64,000 nt of DNA from Porphyromonadaceae bacterium UBA7048. Its GTDB lineage: Bacteria; Bacteroidota; Bacteroidia; Bacteroidales; Muribaculaceae. Positions 25,597-36,245 of this stretch are shown here, in pieces; positions within the stretch are counted from its first letter, which is position 1, and the number at the start of each line of letters is the position of its first letter. The notes under the pieces are model-generated. The model was not told the origin of the DNA. It saw only the letters and a program-made list of their open reading frames with translations, and did not search any database. The translations under genes and the position numbers were made by a program. Location: positions 16,751 to 80,750 of the forward strand of contig DLAL01000070.1 of NCBI GenBank assembly GCA_002493945.1. Direction: 5' to 3'.

Positions 25597-28572
25597 TCAG
25601 TCGTCACGGGGTATACGGCCACAGAGCGACTGAAAGTTGCAGAACTTGCAGCTGTCTATGCGCTCGCACTGCCTTATCGGCACATTCTCGTCGAAAATCT
25701 CCGACACCAGAGCGACGAGCAGCGGCCTGAATTCGTCGCGGAAGTCGTCATAGTCCTCGACATCGGTCTTCTTCACTTTGAGCAGCCGCAGTCCGTAGCC
25801 AGCCGACAGCTGCCGCATGGGATGCAGCACGGGGACTATGTGAGCCTCGGGCTCGACCATGCACTTGTACGCCTCGGCATATGTGAAGAGCTGGAATATG
25901 CCGTCCTTATCCATATTGTTGCGGTTGAACAGTCCCGACACATCGGCTGCCGTGGTGTCATCGTCGCCTGTCTTGAAGTCAACGAAGCGGTACGAGTCCG
26001 GAGCTGTCTTGTCGAAGCGGTCAATCGACATATAGAAATTCACCGCCAGCGACGGCGTGAGCTGCCACGGACCATTGACCTTGTACTCATTGTCGATGAA
26101 TACGAACGACTTGCCGCCGGCGCAGTACAGGTCGCGCTCGCTCTCAAGATTGGCACGGGCTATACGCGCCACAAGGTCGATGGCGAGCCGGGCCTCGGCC
26201 GACGGGTCGACGGCCGAAATATCGTCGGCGCGCGGATAGCGCTGCTCGATGACCAGCCGACGGGCGACATCGTCCACTTCGTGATTGGCCGGATCGAGCC
26301 AGCGGTCGAACGTCGCGGCCGTAATCACCTCGTTGCGATAGCCCTCGAAGAGTGCCTGAATGACGTTGTGGACGAGCGTTCCGAATTCGGGCGACGCGAT
26401 GTAGTCGACCATTTCCTCCGATCCGCGCATACGCCGGGCATACTCGAGGTAGAACTTCATCGGGCACTGCTTGTAGGTCTTCAGTGCCGACGCCGAGAGC
26501 CGCAGTGTGCCCCCGGCCTTGAATTCGTTGAGATACCGCATCACATCGTCGGTCTTCTGCAGCTCGGCTGAGAAGCGTCCCTGACTGTCGGCCTGATAGC
26601 TGAGTGAACGCATCTCAAGCGGGAGTTCAGGTATGAGATAACGCACCTGGGAGATATATCTTGAAATCTCGCCGTTGCCGAGTCCGTCGGTGCGCGAGTC
26701 ATAGAAGAGCGACACGCGGCGCGCACGGGCTATCAGGCGGTAGAAGCAGTATGCGTAGGTCCACTCCAGATTCTCGAAGTCAGGCAGTCCGAAGCCCTCG
26801 CGCAGCACTCCAGGTATCATGGTCTTGCTGTACTGGCGGCGCGGAAAGACGCGCTCGTTCATCGACAGGATGACGACGTTGTCGAAGTCGAGGGCGCGGG
26901 TCTCGAGCACGCCGAGCACCTGGAGTCCGGCCAGCGGCGTGCCGTTCACAGTCAGTCCGCGCGTGCTGAATATACGCTCGAACATATGCAGGAAGGTGCG
27001 CTCCGACATGGTCACTCCATATGTCTCCACGAGCGATGCGAGCGCACGCACTTCCTCACTGAAATACTCTATGGCGGCAATCTCGAATCCGTTCTTCACC
27101 TCGTCGGTGCCGTGCTCGCGCAGCTTGTCGCCGAGCCAGCCGAAGAGTCCCAGCAGATATGCCGCCACATCGGCGGCCGAGGTGAGGTCGCGCACGGGAG
27201 AGAACACGCTGATTAGCCCCGGCGCCGATGTCATGATGTCAGAGGCTGAGATATTGTACTTCTTCTCCTGCGCTATCACGGCGGAGAGGCGGTCGGCCTC
27301 GGCCGACGCAATCAGCCTTATATGCGGATGCGCCAGCACGGCATTGACATCCTCGAAGTAGAACTGCGTGACGCCCTTTATCTCGCGCGCCCTGAGCTGC
27401 ATGCTGATGATGGAGTGAAAGAGCGTGGCGAAAGTCGTCGAGCGGTACGACAGGCCCATCGATATGTTGACCTTGTTGATTTCCGACGGTATCGACAGCA
27501 GAGCCGGCATGAGCAGCCCCTGGTCAGGGAGCACCACGGCGGTATTGAGCGGATTGTCAGTGTCGGTCAGTCCGGCCGCCACCCATGAGTCAAGCAGGGG
27601 ATGCAGGGCCTTGGCTTGTCCGATGTTCGACGGACAGGCTGTGACGGTTATTTCCGGAAGCGACTCCGGCACAGGCACGGTGTAGCCTTCGGGCATAGGG
27701 AAATTACGGACGAGCTCGCGCAGGCGCCGCAGCGGCTTGGCTATGGCATTCTCCTCGCGTCCTCCGGCGAAGCGCAGCGGAGCCGTGTCCCAGAAGAACG
27801 ACGCCACGCCGAGTTCGCGGAGACGGTTGAACATGAGCATCTCTGTCACCGACAGGTCGTTGAAGCCGACGAACACATAGTGCTCGCCGTGGAAGTCGTC
27901 AGCCGACAGCGCATTGATGCGCTCGAGCGCCGCACGGTAGCGACCTCCGGGCGACGCCACGCCGCGTTCGCGCAGCAGGACGTGATATTCGTGATAGACG
28001 TCGGCCATCACTTCCCACAGATACACAAAGCGCGACGCCACGGCATCTCCCGAGCTCTCGGGAGCATGAAGCCAGAAGTCGCTGACGGCAGCCGTCAGAC
28101 GGCTTTCGCCCCATACACGGCGTATGATGTCTTTCTGCTCCTCGTCGAGATAGTTGGCGCTTATAGTCTTGATGTCGCGCAGATTGCGGAAGAGGTCGTC
28201 GGCGTTGACCTTCGAACGGTCGATTTCGTCAAAGTCGCTCAGCATCATGTCGCCCCAGAAGACGAAGGAGTCGAACTCGCGCACGCCGTCCTCGCGGCCG
28301 CGCTTGCGCATGGCGCGTCTGTAAGCCGTGTAAAGGATGAAGAGAAGCTCACGCGCCGGAGCCTCCGGACGGTCGGCGAACAGCCCCGTAAAGCGAGGCA
28401 TGGTGAGAAAGCGCGGCATGAACGCCACACCCTCAACCGTCTCGCGCACGTACATCTTCATGAACATGGCGCTGCGTTTGTTCGGCAGCACATATATTAT
28501 GTCGGCAGGGTCATACTCTTTCTGCGAAGTGCAGAAGAGTGCGACCGACCGCAGGAAGTCAGGTTCTTTCAC
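25597..28572 (-). CDS. AddB-like PD-(D/E)XK nuclease with Fe-S cluster motif
   Basis: The start is a GTG at 28572 overlapping the delta-prime stop (GTGA); the longer frame runs antisense-free but out of frame through that gene. The 991-residue protein begins with a helicase-like fold (DIIYVLPNKRSAMFMKMYV). Around residue 700 comes SALKTYKQCPMKFYLEY, followed by a RecB-type nuclease motif FVDFKTGDD near residue 862. The final 20 residues carry C-x-x-C and a last Cys (SCKFCNFQSLCG). The first Cys plus these three match the Fe-S staple of AddB/AdnA-type nucleases in double-strand-break repair. No AddA helicase gene is adjacent, so the partner must lie elsewhere. Confidence 0.85.
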   Translation of the reverse strand: MKEPDFLRSVALFCTSQKEYDPADIIYVLPNKRSAMFMKMYVRETVEGVAFMPRFLTMPRFTGLFADRPEAPARELLFILYTAYRRAMRKRGREDGVREFDSFVFWGDMMLSDFDEIDRSKVNADDLFRNLRDIKTISANYLDEEQKDIIRRVWGESRLTAAVSDFWLHAPESSGDAVASRFVYLWEVMADVYHEYHVLLRERGVASPGGRYRAALERINALSADDFHGEHYVFVGFNDLSVTEMLMFNRLRELGVASFFWDTAPLRFAGGREENAIAKPLRRLRELVRNFPMPEGYTVPVPESLPEITVTACPSNIGQAKALHPLLDSWVAAGLTDTDNPLNTAVVLPDQGLLMPALLSIPSEINKVNISMGLSYRSTTFATLFHSIISMQLRAREIKGVTQFYFEDVNAVLAHPHIRLIASAEADRLSAVIAQEKKYNISASDIMTSAPGLISVFSPVRDLTSAADVAAYLLGLFGWLGDKLREHGTDEVKNGFEIAAIEYFSEEVRALASLVETYGVTMSERTFLHMFERIFSTRGLTVNGTPLAGLQVLGVLETRALDFDNVVILSMNERVFPRRQYSKTMIPGVLREGFGLPDFENLEWTYAYCFYRLIARARRVSLFYDSRTDGLGNGEISRYISQVRYLIPELPLEMRSLSYQADSQGRFSAELQKTDDVMRYLNEFKAGGTLRLSASALKTYKQCPMKFYLEYARRMRGSEEMVDYIASPEFGTLVHNVIQALFEGYRNEVITAATFDRWLDPANHEVDDVARRLVIEQRYPRADDISAVDPSAEARLAIDLVARIARANLESERDLYCAGGKSFVFIDNEYKVNGPWQLTPSLAVNFYMSIDRFDKTAPDSYRFVDFKTGDDDTTAADVSGLFNRNNMDKDGIFQLFTYAEAYKCMVEPEAHIVPVLHPMRQLSAGYGLRLLKVKKTDVEDYDDFRDEFRPLLVALVSEIFDENVPIRQCERIDSCKFCNFQSLCGRIPRDD

Positions 28573-29693
28573 TTGCGTCGTATAAGCATGATGACCTTGA
28601 CGGCAAGGTCGAAGAAAACTATTTTGCCGTTGGCATTGCCGGCGATGTCGCGGCGTGCGGCGTCGAAGAGCGCTATCATGTCGAGCACGTTCTTCTCGTT
28701 GATGAAAGGGAAGAACTTGACTGCAAATGCCATCTCGGTACTGTTCACCGTCAGCAGACGCGGATCTGACAGGTGCATGATGAAACTCTCGCGGACAAGG
28801 CGCTCGCAGTAGTCGATGAACTGCATGGCAGGCTCGCGGCCCAGTCCGGCCACGGTGACGCTCCACTCGCGCAGTTCCTTCACCTTGCGCGCATATGCCT
28901 GGCGCATGAGGCTGACGAAGAGGTCGAAGTACTGCAGGCGCTCCTTCGACACTCCGGCGAGCTTGAGGGCCTCGTTGACATTGCCCGAGGCTATGCGCGC
29001 CGCATCGGCCGAGGTCTCCTCGTCAAAGCCTGAGGCGCGGAGTATGGCGGCAACCTCTCCGTCGTCGTAGCGGCGCACGGCTATGCGCTGTGTGCGCGAG
29101 TATATCGTAGGGAGGATGGCGCGCGAATTGTTGCTCACCATCACGAATATGGTGTCTGCGAAAGGTTCCTCGACCAGTTTGAGCAGTTTGTTGGCGGTCT
29201 CTTCCTTGAACCGCTCGGGGAGCCACAGGAGCACCACCTTGAACTTCGAGCCGCGGGTCATAAACGACAGGCGCCTCAGGAGTTCATTGCCCTCCTCGAC
29301 GTATATCTGCGGCTGTGCGTTGATGTTGTCAAGCGCCACCAGCCACCGGTCGAAGTCCATGTACGGCGATTCGGCCATGAACTGCCGGAAGTCCTCGGCA
29401 TAGTCGTCCGACAGAGCCGGCTTGCCGCTCCGCTTCACCACGGGAAAGGAGTATACCGTGTCGATATGGTTGAAAGTCTCATTCTGACGGCAGGCAGGGC
29501 ACTGTCCGCACGAGTCTCCGTCGGCAGTCCGCGAAGTGCAGTGTACGTACTGTGCGAAGGCACGGGCCAGCGCGAACTTGCCCGACCCGGCAGGGCCTTC
29601 GAGAAGCAGTGCGTGCGGTATTCGGCCCGCATCAACCATCTCGCGGAGACGGGCCTTGACATCGTCATGCCCGGGAATGTCGGTGAATCTCAT
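28569..29693 (-). CDS. holB: DNA polymerase III delta-prime subunit
   Basis: This 374-residue clamp-loader AAA+ protein has IPGHDDVKARLREMVDAGRIPHALLLEGPAGSGKFALARAFAQYV (Walker A-like), a zinc-module cysteine set (CTSRTADGDSCGQCPAC), and the central LVEEPFADTIFVMVSNN and IYSRTQRIAVRR segments typical of delta-prime. The P-loop ends GSGKF rather than GKT/S, consistent with the non-hydrolysing delta-prime. It sits 23 bp after mlaF and overlaps the AddB-like gene. Confidence 0.9.
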   Translation of the reverse strand: MRFTDIPGHDDVKARLREMVDAGRIPHALLLEGPAGSGKFALARAFAQYVHCTSRTADGDSCGQCPACRQNETFNHIDTVYSFPVVKRSGKPALSDDYAEDFRQFMAESPYMDFDRWLVALDNINAQPQIYVEEGNELLRRLSFMTRGSKFKVVLLWLPERFKEETANKLLKLVEEPFADTIFVMVSNNSRAILPTIYSRTQRIAVRRYDDGEVAAILRASGFDEETSADAARIASGNVNEALKLAGVSKERLQYFDLFVSLMRQAYARKVKELREWSVTVAGLGREPAMQFIDYCERLVRESFIMHLSDPRLLTVNSTEMAFAVKFFPFINEKNVLDMIALFDAARRDIAGNANGKIVFFDLAVKVIMLIRRK

Positions 29694-29716
29694 CTGTCAG
29701 CGCGTATATGGTCGGT

Positions 29717-30487
29717 TTATATCTTGCCGTGTTTGGCCACGTAGGCGCGCACATCCTGGAAGAGGCGTGTGGCGAACACGAAGTCGTTCAGGGCCTCGTT
29801 GGACGTGGTATATATCTGCGACATGTCGCCCACCCACTCGCGGTGGCCCTTGTTGATGAATATGATGTTCTCGCCGATGCCGAGCACACTGTTCATGTCG
29901 TGGGTGTTGATGACCGTGGTGATGCCGTACTCGTGGGTGATGTCGCTCAGCAGCTCGTCGATGACTATCGACGTCTTGGGGTCAAGACCCGAGTTGGGCT
30001 CGTCGCAGAAGAGGTACTTGGGATTGAGCGCTATGGCGCGGGCGATGGCCACACGCTTCTGCATGCCGCCCGATATCTCTGACGGATACTTGTTCTCGGC
30101 GCCCTTGAGGTTGACGCGCTCGATGCAGAACATGGCGCGGTCCAGCATCTCGGCACGGCTCATGGACGTGAACATGGTGAGGGGGAACATGACGTTGCCC
30201 AGCACGGTCTCGGAGTCGAAGAGCGCCGAACCCTGGAAGAGCATGCCTATCTCCTTGCGCAGCTCCTTGACTTCCTGCGACGTCATGGTGAGCAGGTTGC
30301 GGCCGTCGAAGAGAATCTCGCCCTTGTCAGGTCTGAGCAGTCCGACGAGCGACTTCACCAGCACGGTCTTGCCCGAGCCGCTCTGCCCTATTATCAGATT
30401 GGTCTTGCCCGTATAGAACGTGGCATCGATATCGTGCAGCACGGTGCGGCCGTCGAACGATTTGCGGAGTTTCTTTACCTCTATCAT
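29717..30487 (-). CDS. mlaF: MlaF-type ABC transporter ATPase
   Basis: This 256-residue ABC ATPase has Walker A GQSGSGKT at residues 34-41, a LSGGM-like signature ISGGMQKRVAIARAI, and Walker B YLFCDEPNSGLDP. The final 25 residues (AYVAKHGKI) are short. The 4-bp overlap with an MlaE permease gene identifies it as the ATPase of an MCE-type phospholipid transport system that maintains outer-membrane lipid asymmetry. The MCE-domain protein (MlaD) is not present beside it, though Bacteroidetes often encode it elsewhere. Confidence 0.92.
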   Translation of the reverse strand: MIEVKKLRKSFDGRTVLHDIDATFYTGKTNLIIGQSGSGKTVLVKSLVGLLRPDKGEILFDGRNLLTMTSQEVKELRKEIGMLFQGSALFDSETVLGNVMFPLTMFTSMSRAEMLDRAMFCIERVNLKGAENKYPSEISGGMQKRVAIARAIALNPKYLFCDEPNSGLDPKTSIVIDELLSDITHEYGITTVINTHDMNSVLGIGENIIFINKGHREWVGDMSQIYTTSNEALNDFVFATRLFQDVRAYVAKHGKI

Positions 30488-31233
30488 TGGAGCAGAAGTT
30501 TAGTGAGAATCACGTCGAACAGAAGTATGAAGATACTGCTCGACACGACGGCGTCCGTACTGGCCTTGCCTACCTGGAGGGCGCCGCCCTTGACGTAGTA
30601 GCCGCAGTACGACGATATGGATGCTATGAGGAAAGCGAAAACGAGCGACTTGATGAGGCCGTACCACACGTACCACTCGGTGAACATGGTCTGAAGACCG
30701 TAGACATAGCGCGATACGGGAATGATGTCGGTGAAGGCAGCCACGCACCAGCCGCCGATGAAAGCTGTGCCCATACAGAGAACGGACAGCACTGGCATGA
30801 AGAATACGAAGGCCACAATTTTCGGCAGCGTCAGGTAGTTGGCCGAGTTCACACCCATTATCTCAAGGGCGTCAATCTGCTCGGTGACGCGCATGGTGCC
30901 TATCTCCGAAGCGATGTTCGACCCGACCTTGCCGGCAAGGATAAGGCAGAGGATGGAGTTGGAGAACTCAAGAAGGATAATCTCGCGTGTGGCGAGGCCC
31001 ACGGAGTACGACGGTATCAGCGGCGACGACACGTTCAGCTGCATCTGTATGGTGCAGACGGCGCCGATGAACAGTGAGATGATGATGACCAGAGGGATGG
31101 AATCGATGCCGAGCTTCGACACCTCCTGTATCGTGCGTTTGCCGAACACCGACCACCGGTCGGGTATGGAGAACGTACGCGTCAGGAACATACAGTACCG
31201 GCCGAAATTGGCCAAAGAGTTGGTGAGTATCAT
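30484..31233 (-). CDS. mlaE: MlaE-type ABC transporter permease
   Basis: This 249-residue protein with five or six hydrophobic segments carries the MlaE family core: VIIISLFIGAVCTIQMQ, then LAGKVGSNIASEIGTMRVTEQIDALEIMG, the strongly conserved cytoplasmic helix, and YVKGGALQVGKASTDAVVSSS near the end. It heads the run mlaE-mlaF-holB-addB-like-hemW. A TAAATTTG -7 box and a GC-rich hairpin lie just upstream. Confidence 0.93.
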   Translation of the reverse strand: MILTNSLANFGRYCMFLTRTFSIPDRWSVFGKRTIQEVSKLGIDSIPLVIIISLFIGAVCTIQMQLNVSSPLIPSYSVGLATREIILLEFSNSILCLILAGKVGSNIASEIGTMRVTEQIDALEIMGVNSANYLTLPKIVAFVFFMPVLSVLCMGTAFIGGWCVAAFTDIIPVSRYVYGLQTMFTEWYVWYGLIKSLVFAFLIASISSYCGYYVKGGALQVGKASTDAVVSSSIFILLFDVILTKLLLQ

Positions 31234-31261
31234 TACTTTACGTTATTTCTCTACGTTTAGC

Positions 31262-31296
31262 GCGCCTCTGCCGGAGGCGCATCAGATGCAAATTTA
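31262..31296 (-). promoter_or_regulatory. Promoter -7 box and leader hairpin of the mlaE run
   Basis: On the - strand TAAATTTG (31296-31289) matches the -7 consensus. Just downstream, GCGCCTC and GAGGCGC (31280-31262) form a 7-bp GC-rich hairpin around a 5-nt loop, at or next to the expected transcript 5' end. No clear -33 box. Confidence 0.5.
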
Positions 31297-31387
31297 ATCA
31301 TTTTTTTCCATCCGACGGCCATTACGCGCCAATATTGCAAATTTTTTGGCACAAGCCGACCAACGCACTCACGCCCTTAAGAAATTT

Positions 31388-31418
31388 TTTGACAATAGCG
31401 GAAAAATCCGTAACTTCG
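31388..31418 (+). promoter_or_regulatory. Promoter of the udk-lptB run
   Basis: TTTG (31388-31391), 19 bp, TAACTTCG (31411-31418). The -33/-7 layout is correct with one mismatch in the -7 box. The ATG of udk is 68 bp downstream; a small CTCCG/CGGAG hairpin lies in the leader. Confidence 0.6.
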
Positions 31419-31485
31419 TGCCTTGAATGTGTCTCCGCATGTCGGAGGTACGACCTAACAGTAAGAACTAAAGTACGCGCAGAGT

Positions 31486-32133
31486 ATGTTAATCATAGGC
31501 ATAGCCGGTGGCACCGGATCGGGAAAGACCACCGTTGTAAATAAAATCATCAACAGTCTGCCCGCCGGCGAGGTGGCTGTAATGCCGCAGGACTCCTACT
31601 ACAAGGATTCGAGCCACATCCCGCCTGAAGACCGGTCGAAAATCAACTTCGACGAGCCCAATGCCATCGAGTGGACTCTCCTCGTGGACCATCTCAAGCA
31701 GCTACGCGAAGGCCGTACCATACAGATGCCTACGTATTCCTACCTCACCTGCACCCGTCAGGAGGAGACTGTGGAGGTCAAGCCGGCCGACGTGGTCATC
31801 GTCGAAGGCATCCTTGTACTCACCGACCCCGTACTGCGCGACATGCTCGACATCAAGGTATTCGTTGACGCCGACCCTGATGACCGCCTTATCCGCGTCA
31901 TCGCCCGCGACTGCATCGAGCGCGGACGCACTCCCGAGATAGTCATCAACCGCTATCAGGACGTGCTCAAGCCCATGCACATGCAGTACATCGAGCCCAG
32001 CAAGCGGTATGCCGACCTGATAGTGCCGCAGGGCGGCAGCAACATCGTCGCCATCAACCTGCTCACTGACTACATCGAAAGCCGCCTCCATCAGGGCAAG
32101 CTCCGCGGACTTGCCGCAACTCACCTCGCCTGA
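31486..32133 (+). CDS. udk: Uridine kinase
   Basis: This 215-residue P-loop kinase has Walker A GGTGSGKTT at residues 8-16, the MPQDSYYKDSSHIP substrate loop, FDEPNAIEW, and VVIVEGILVL followed by DADPDDRLIRVIARDCIERGR, all characteristic of uridine/cytidine kinases of pyrimidine salvage (NTP + uridine to UMP). Length is normal. It leads a run with lptB, which begins 4 bp after its stop. Confidence 0.94.
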   Translation: MLIIGIAGGTGSGKTTVVNKIINSLPAGEVAVMPQDSYYKDSSHIPPEDRSKINFDEPNAIEWTLLVDHLKQLREGRTIQMPTYSYLTCTRQEETVEVKPADVVIVEGILVLTDPVLRDMLDIKVFVDADPDDRLIRVIARDCIERGRTPEIVINRYQDVLKPMHMQYIEPSKRYADLIVPQGGSNIVAINLLTDYIESRLHQGKLRGLAATHLA

Positions 32134-32137
32134 TTCT

Positions 32138-33004
<867 letters not shown>

Positions 33005-33053
33005 GAAATAACAAACGGAATCATAAACTAAACAACATACATCACATACCACA

Positions 33054-34772
33054 ATGGCAGAAGCAAAAGAAGGCATCGAAGGCGTAGCAGCCGACGAGCC
33101 CAAGGGACTCAACTTCGTAGAAGAAGAAGTGCTTGCCGACCTCAAGGCAGGCAAAAACGGCGGACGGTTATCAACCCGTTTTCCGCCCGAACCCAACGGC
33201 TACCTGCATATAGGCCATGCCAAGGCCATATGTATGGACTTCGGTGTGGCCGAGAAGTTCGGCGGCACCTGCAATCTCCGTTTTGACGATACAAACCCCG
33301 TCAAGGAAGACGTCGAATACGTCGACTCGATACGCGAGGACATCCACTGGCTCGGATTCGACTGGGGCAACCGCGAATATTATGCGTCGGACTACTTCCC
33401 CCAGCTGTTCGACCTGGCAGTGCGCCTCATCAAGGAAGGCAAGGCATACGTCGACGACCAGAGCAGTGAGGAGATAGCCCGTCAGAAAGGCACTCCCCAG
33501 ACTCCCGGCGAGGAAAGCCCCTACCGCAACCGCACGCCCGAAGAGAATCTTGACCTCTTCATGCGCATGAACGCCGGCGAGTTCGACGAAGGCTCGCGCG
33601 TGCTCCGTGCCAAAATCGACATGGCATCGCCGAACATGCACTTCCGCGACCCCATCATGTACCGCATCATCAAGACGCCCCACCACCGCACCGGCACCAC
33701 GTGGAAGGTCTACCCCATGTATGACTTCGCACACGGCCAGAGCGACTACTTCGAAGGCGTCACCCACTCGATATGCACGCTCGAGTTCGTCGTGCACCGT
33801 CCTCTCTACGAGTACTTCGTCAAGGAGCTCGCCGACGAATCGTACTGCCCCCGTCAGATTGAGTTCAACCGTCTGAACCTCACCTACACCGTGATGAGCA
33901 AGCGCAAGCTCCTCCAGCTCGTCAAGGAAGGTCTCGTGGCAGGATGGGACGACCCCCGCATGCCGACCATCTCGGGCATGCGCCGCCGCGGCTACACTCC
34001 GGCGTCAATCCGCAACTTCATCGACACCATCGGCTACACCAAGTACGAGGCGCTCAACAGCGTCAGCCTCCTCGAGCACGCCGTACGCGACGACCTCAAC
34101 CGCATTGCCACCCGTGTGATGGCCGTCATCAATCCTCTCAAGGTGGTCATCACCAACTATCCCGAGGACAAGACGGAGACCGTCACGATGGAGAACAACC
34201 CCGAGGATCCCGAAGCGGGCGTACACGAGATGCCCTTCTCGCGCGAGATATACATCGAGCGCGACGACTTCATGGAGAATCCCCCCAAGAAGTTCTTCCG
34301 TCTCGCTCCCGGTGCCGAAGTACGCCTCAAGGGCGCATACATCATCAAGTGCGACGAAGTGGTGAAGGATGCCGACGGCAACATCACCGAGCTCCGCTGC
34401 TCATACGACCCCGACACCCTCAGCGGCATGCCGGGCGCCAACCGCAAGGTCAAGGGCACGCTCCACTGGGTGTCCGCACGCCACGCCGTCGACGCCGAGG
34501 TGCGTCTGTACGACCGTCTCTTCGACGTGGAGAATCCTGCCGCCGAGACCGAGCGCGACTTCCGCGAGATGCTCAACCCCGAGTCGCTCCGCACCATTCA
34601 GGGCGCCAAGCTCGAGCCTTTCGCCATCGCACAGGCCGCACAGGGCACCAAATTCCAGTTCCAGCGTGTAGGCTACTTCACGCCTGACTACGACTCAACT
34701 CCCGAACATCCGGTGTTCAACCGCACCATCGCCCTGAAGGACACCTGGGAAAAAGTTCAGAAGAAAGCATGA
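33054..34772 (+). CDS. glnS: Glutaminyl-tRNA synthetase
   Basis: This 572-residue class I synthetase has the HIGH motif at residues 52-55 in FPPEPNGYLHIGHAKAI, the KMSKS equivalent VMSKRKL, the GlnRS-specific RFDDTNPVKEDVEYVDSI segment and LEFVVHRPLYEYF. The two C-terminal beta-barrel anticodon-binding domains end in QRVGYFTPDYDST. Presence of GlnRS means tRNA-Gln is charged directly in this organism. The stop overlaps the next gene by 4 bp. Confidence 0.96.
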   Translation: MAEAKEGIEGVAADEPKGLNFVEEEVLADLKAGKNGGRLSTRFPPEPNGYLHIGHAKAICMDFGVAEKFGGTCNLRFDDTNPVKEDVEYVDSIREDIHWLGFDWGNREYYASDYFPQLFDLAVRLIKEGKAYVDDQSSEEIARQKGTPQTPGEESPYRNRTPEENLDLFMRMNAGEFDEGSRVLRAKIDMASPNMHFRDPIMYRIIKTPHHRTGTTWKVYPMYDFAHGQSDYFEGVTHSICTLEFVVHRPLYEYFVKELADESYCPRQIEFNRLNLTYTVMSKRKLLQLVKEGLVAGWDDPRMPTISGMRRRGYTPASIRNFIDTIGYTKYEALNSVSLLEHAVRDDLNRIATRVMAVINPLKVVITNYPEDKTETVTMENNPEDPEAGVHEMPFSREIYIERDDFMENPPKKFFRLAPGAEVRLKGAYIIKCDEVVKDADGNITELRCSYDPDTLSGMPGANRKVKGTLHWVSARHAVDAEVRLYDRLFDVENPAAETERDFREMLNPESLRTIQGAKLEPFAIAQAAQGTKFQFQRVGYFTPDYDSTPEHPVFNRTIALKDTWEKVQKKA

Positions 34773-36235
34773 GTGACGATTTCAATCCCCGCGACGAACT
34801 CTACCGCCGTTTCCGCCTGGCGCTGAAACGGCCGGTAGGCGAGCGCTTCTTCGATGAAGACGAACTCGTCGAGATCTACGACTATGCCGGAGACCTCAAC
34901 GACGACTATGTGCAGAGCGAAGTTCTCTTCTGCGGAGCCCGGCTCTATCCCGAGAGCCAGGCTCTGGCGGAGCGCCGTGCCCTGTACTACCTCGACACGA
35001 CCATCGACGACAGCGACCGTCCGTCACCGGCGACAGCATCGTTCCTCGAAGACAATCCCGACACCACATCGCCCATATTCGACATCATCAGACTCGACCT
35101 GAACCGGCCAGACGACGCCGAGGGCGCGCTCGAATACCTGCTGACGCAGTATGAGCAGTTCTCCGACGAGGAGATGATACGCTTCGTCCAGCTCGCCATG
35201 GACCTGGACTGCTATGACTGGATGAAGACCAACTTCGACCGTCTCCGCAAGATGAACGACAACGAAGCCGTGCTGCTCTACGAAGCCATACACTACGCCG
35301 ACGAGCGCATGGACGACGTCTTCGTGGAGAAACTCGCCGAAGAACTCATCGAGGTCGACGCATTCGTGGTCCTCTACTGGCAGATGCTCTTCCGCGCACA
35401 GGCACGGCAGCAGAAGGAGGAAGAGGCACGCGCCACCTTCGACTCGGCGCGGTCGCTGGCCGCAGACGAGCCCATGATGCAGCTCTCGCTGGCCGGAGAC
35501 GTGTACAACATAGCCCCCTACCTCTTCGACGAGGCCATCGACATGGTGCGCACGCTCGCTCAGGAAAGCCCTTCGGAGTTCGCGTTCACCGACTGTCTGT
35601 GCGCGCTTCTGGTGCGCTCCGGACGGACAGGAGAGGCCGTGTCGGTGCTTAAGAAGTTCATCGACAGCAATCCGGCCAACGAGGTGGCCATGCGCCAGCT
35701 CATGACCTGCGACCTCTCGGATACGGACAAGTATCTGAAGCGCTTCTCCGAGGCCACCGGCGGCGAAGGCTTTCCGGACAACGTGTACTACGACCTCATC
35801 AACAAGCTCACGCTCAACTCGATACACAATTCGCTGATAGCTCTGGTCGAGCAGTTCGGCAATTTCGAGGACATGGACGCCAACGAGATGGCCGCTTACA
35901 TCGAGGCTCTCTTCGCCAAAGGACGGTACGAGAAAGTGACGGCGGTCATCGACGGATACAAATACGCCGACGCGCTGTTCATGCTGCCACTCAAGGGAAC
36001 TGCCGCGAGCTTCGCCTACATGGTGTCGCTGGTGAAGACCGGCCGTCACGACGACGCGCTGGCCCACTACGACAAGCAGCGCGAACTGCTCGAAAACATG
36101 CTCAACGAAGGTCCTATGCCCATACGCATGGCCGTGCGGTGTCTGCTCAACCTCGTCGACCGCATACATCAGCATCCGGCCGAGGACAAGATGTTCTGGG
36201 ACTACTTCGACGTACTCAATTACGGCAAATTCTGA
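34769..36235 (+). CDS. Helical-repeat (TPR-like) protein behind glnS
   Basis: This 488-residue soluble acidic protein has no signal or membrane segment. It is built of degenerate helical pairs of TPR type, for example YWQMLFRAQARQQKEEEARATFDSARS, LCALLVRSGRTGEAVSVLKKFIDSNPANEVAMRQL and ALFAKGRYEKVTAVIDG. It overlaps the glnS stop by 4 bp and precedes cdsA by 10 bp, an arrangement seen in other Bacteroidales; function unknown. A scaffold or assembly role is all that can be suggested. Confidence 0.7.
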   Translation: MSDDFNPRDELYRRFRLALKRPVGERFFDEDELVEIYDYAGDLNDDYVQSEVLFCGARLYPESQALAERRALYYLDTTIDDSDRPSPATASFLEDNPDTTSPIFDIIRLDLNRPDDAEGALEYLLTQYEQFSDEEMIRFVQLAMDLDCYDWMKTNFDRLRKMNDNEAVLLYEAIHYADERMDDVFVEKLAEELIEVDAFVVLYWQMLFRAQARQQKEEEARATFDSARSLAADEPMMQLSLAGDVYNIAPYLFDEAIDMVRTLAQESPSEFAFTDCLCALLVRSGRTGEAVSVLKKFIDSNPANEVAMRQLMTCDLSDTDKYLKRFSEATGGEGFPDNVYYDLINKLTLNSIHNSLIALVEQFGNFEDMDANEMAAYIEALFAKGRYEKVTAVIDGYKYADALFMLPLKGTAASFAYMVSLVKTGRHDDALAHYDKQRELLENMLNEGPMPIRMAVRCLLNLVDRIHQHPAEDKMFWDYFDVLNYGKF

Positions 36236-36245
36236 AAACAACACC

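Noticed and set aside
27601..28812. 403-codon + strand frame inside the AddB-like and holB genes
   Set aside because: Antisense to two well-supported genes and spanning their junction.
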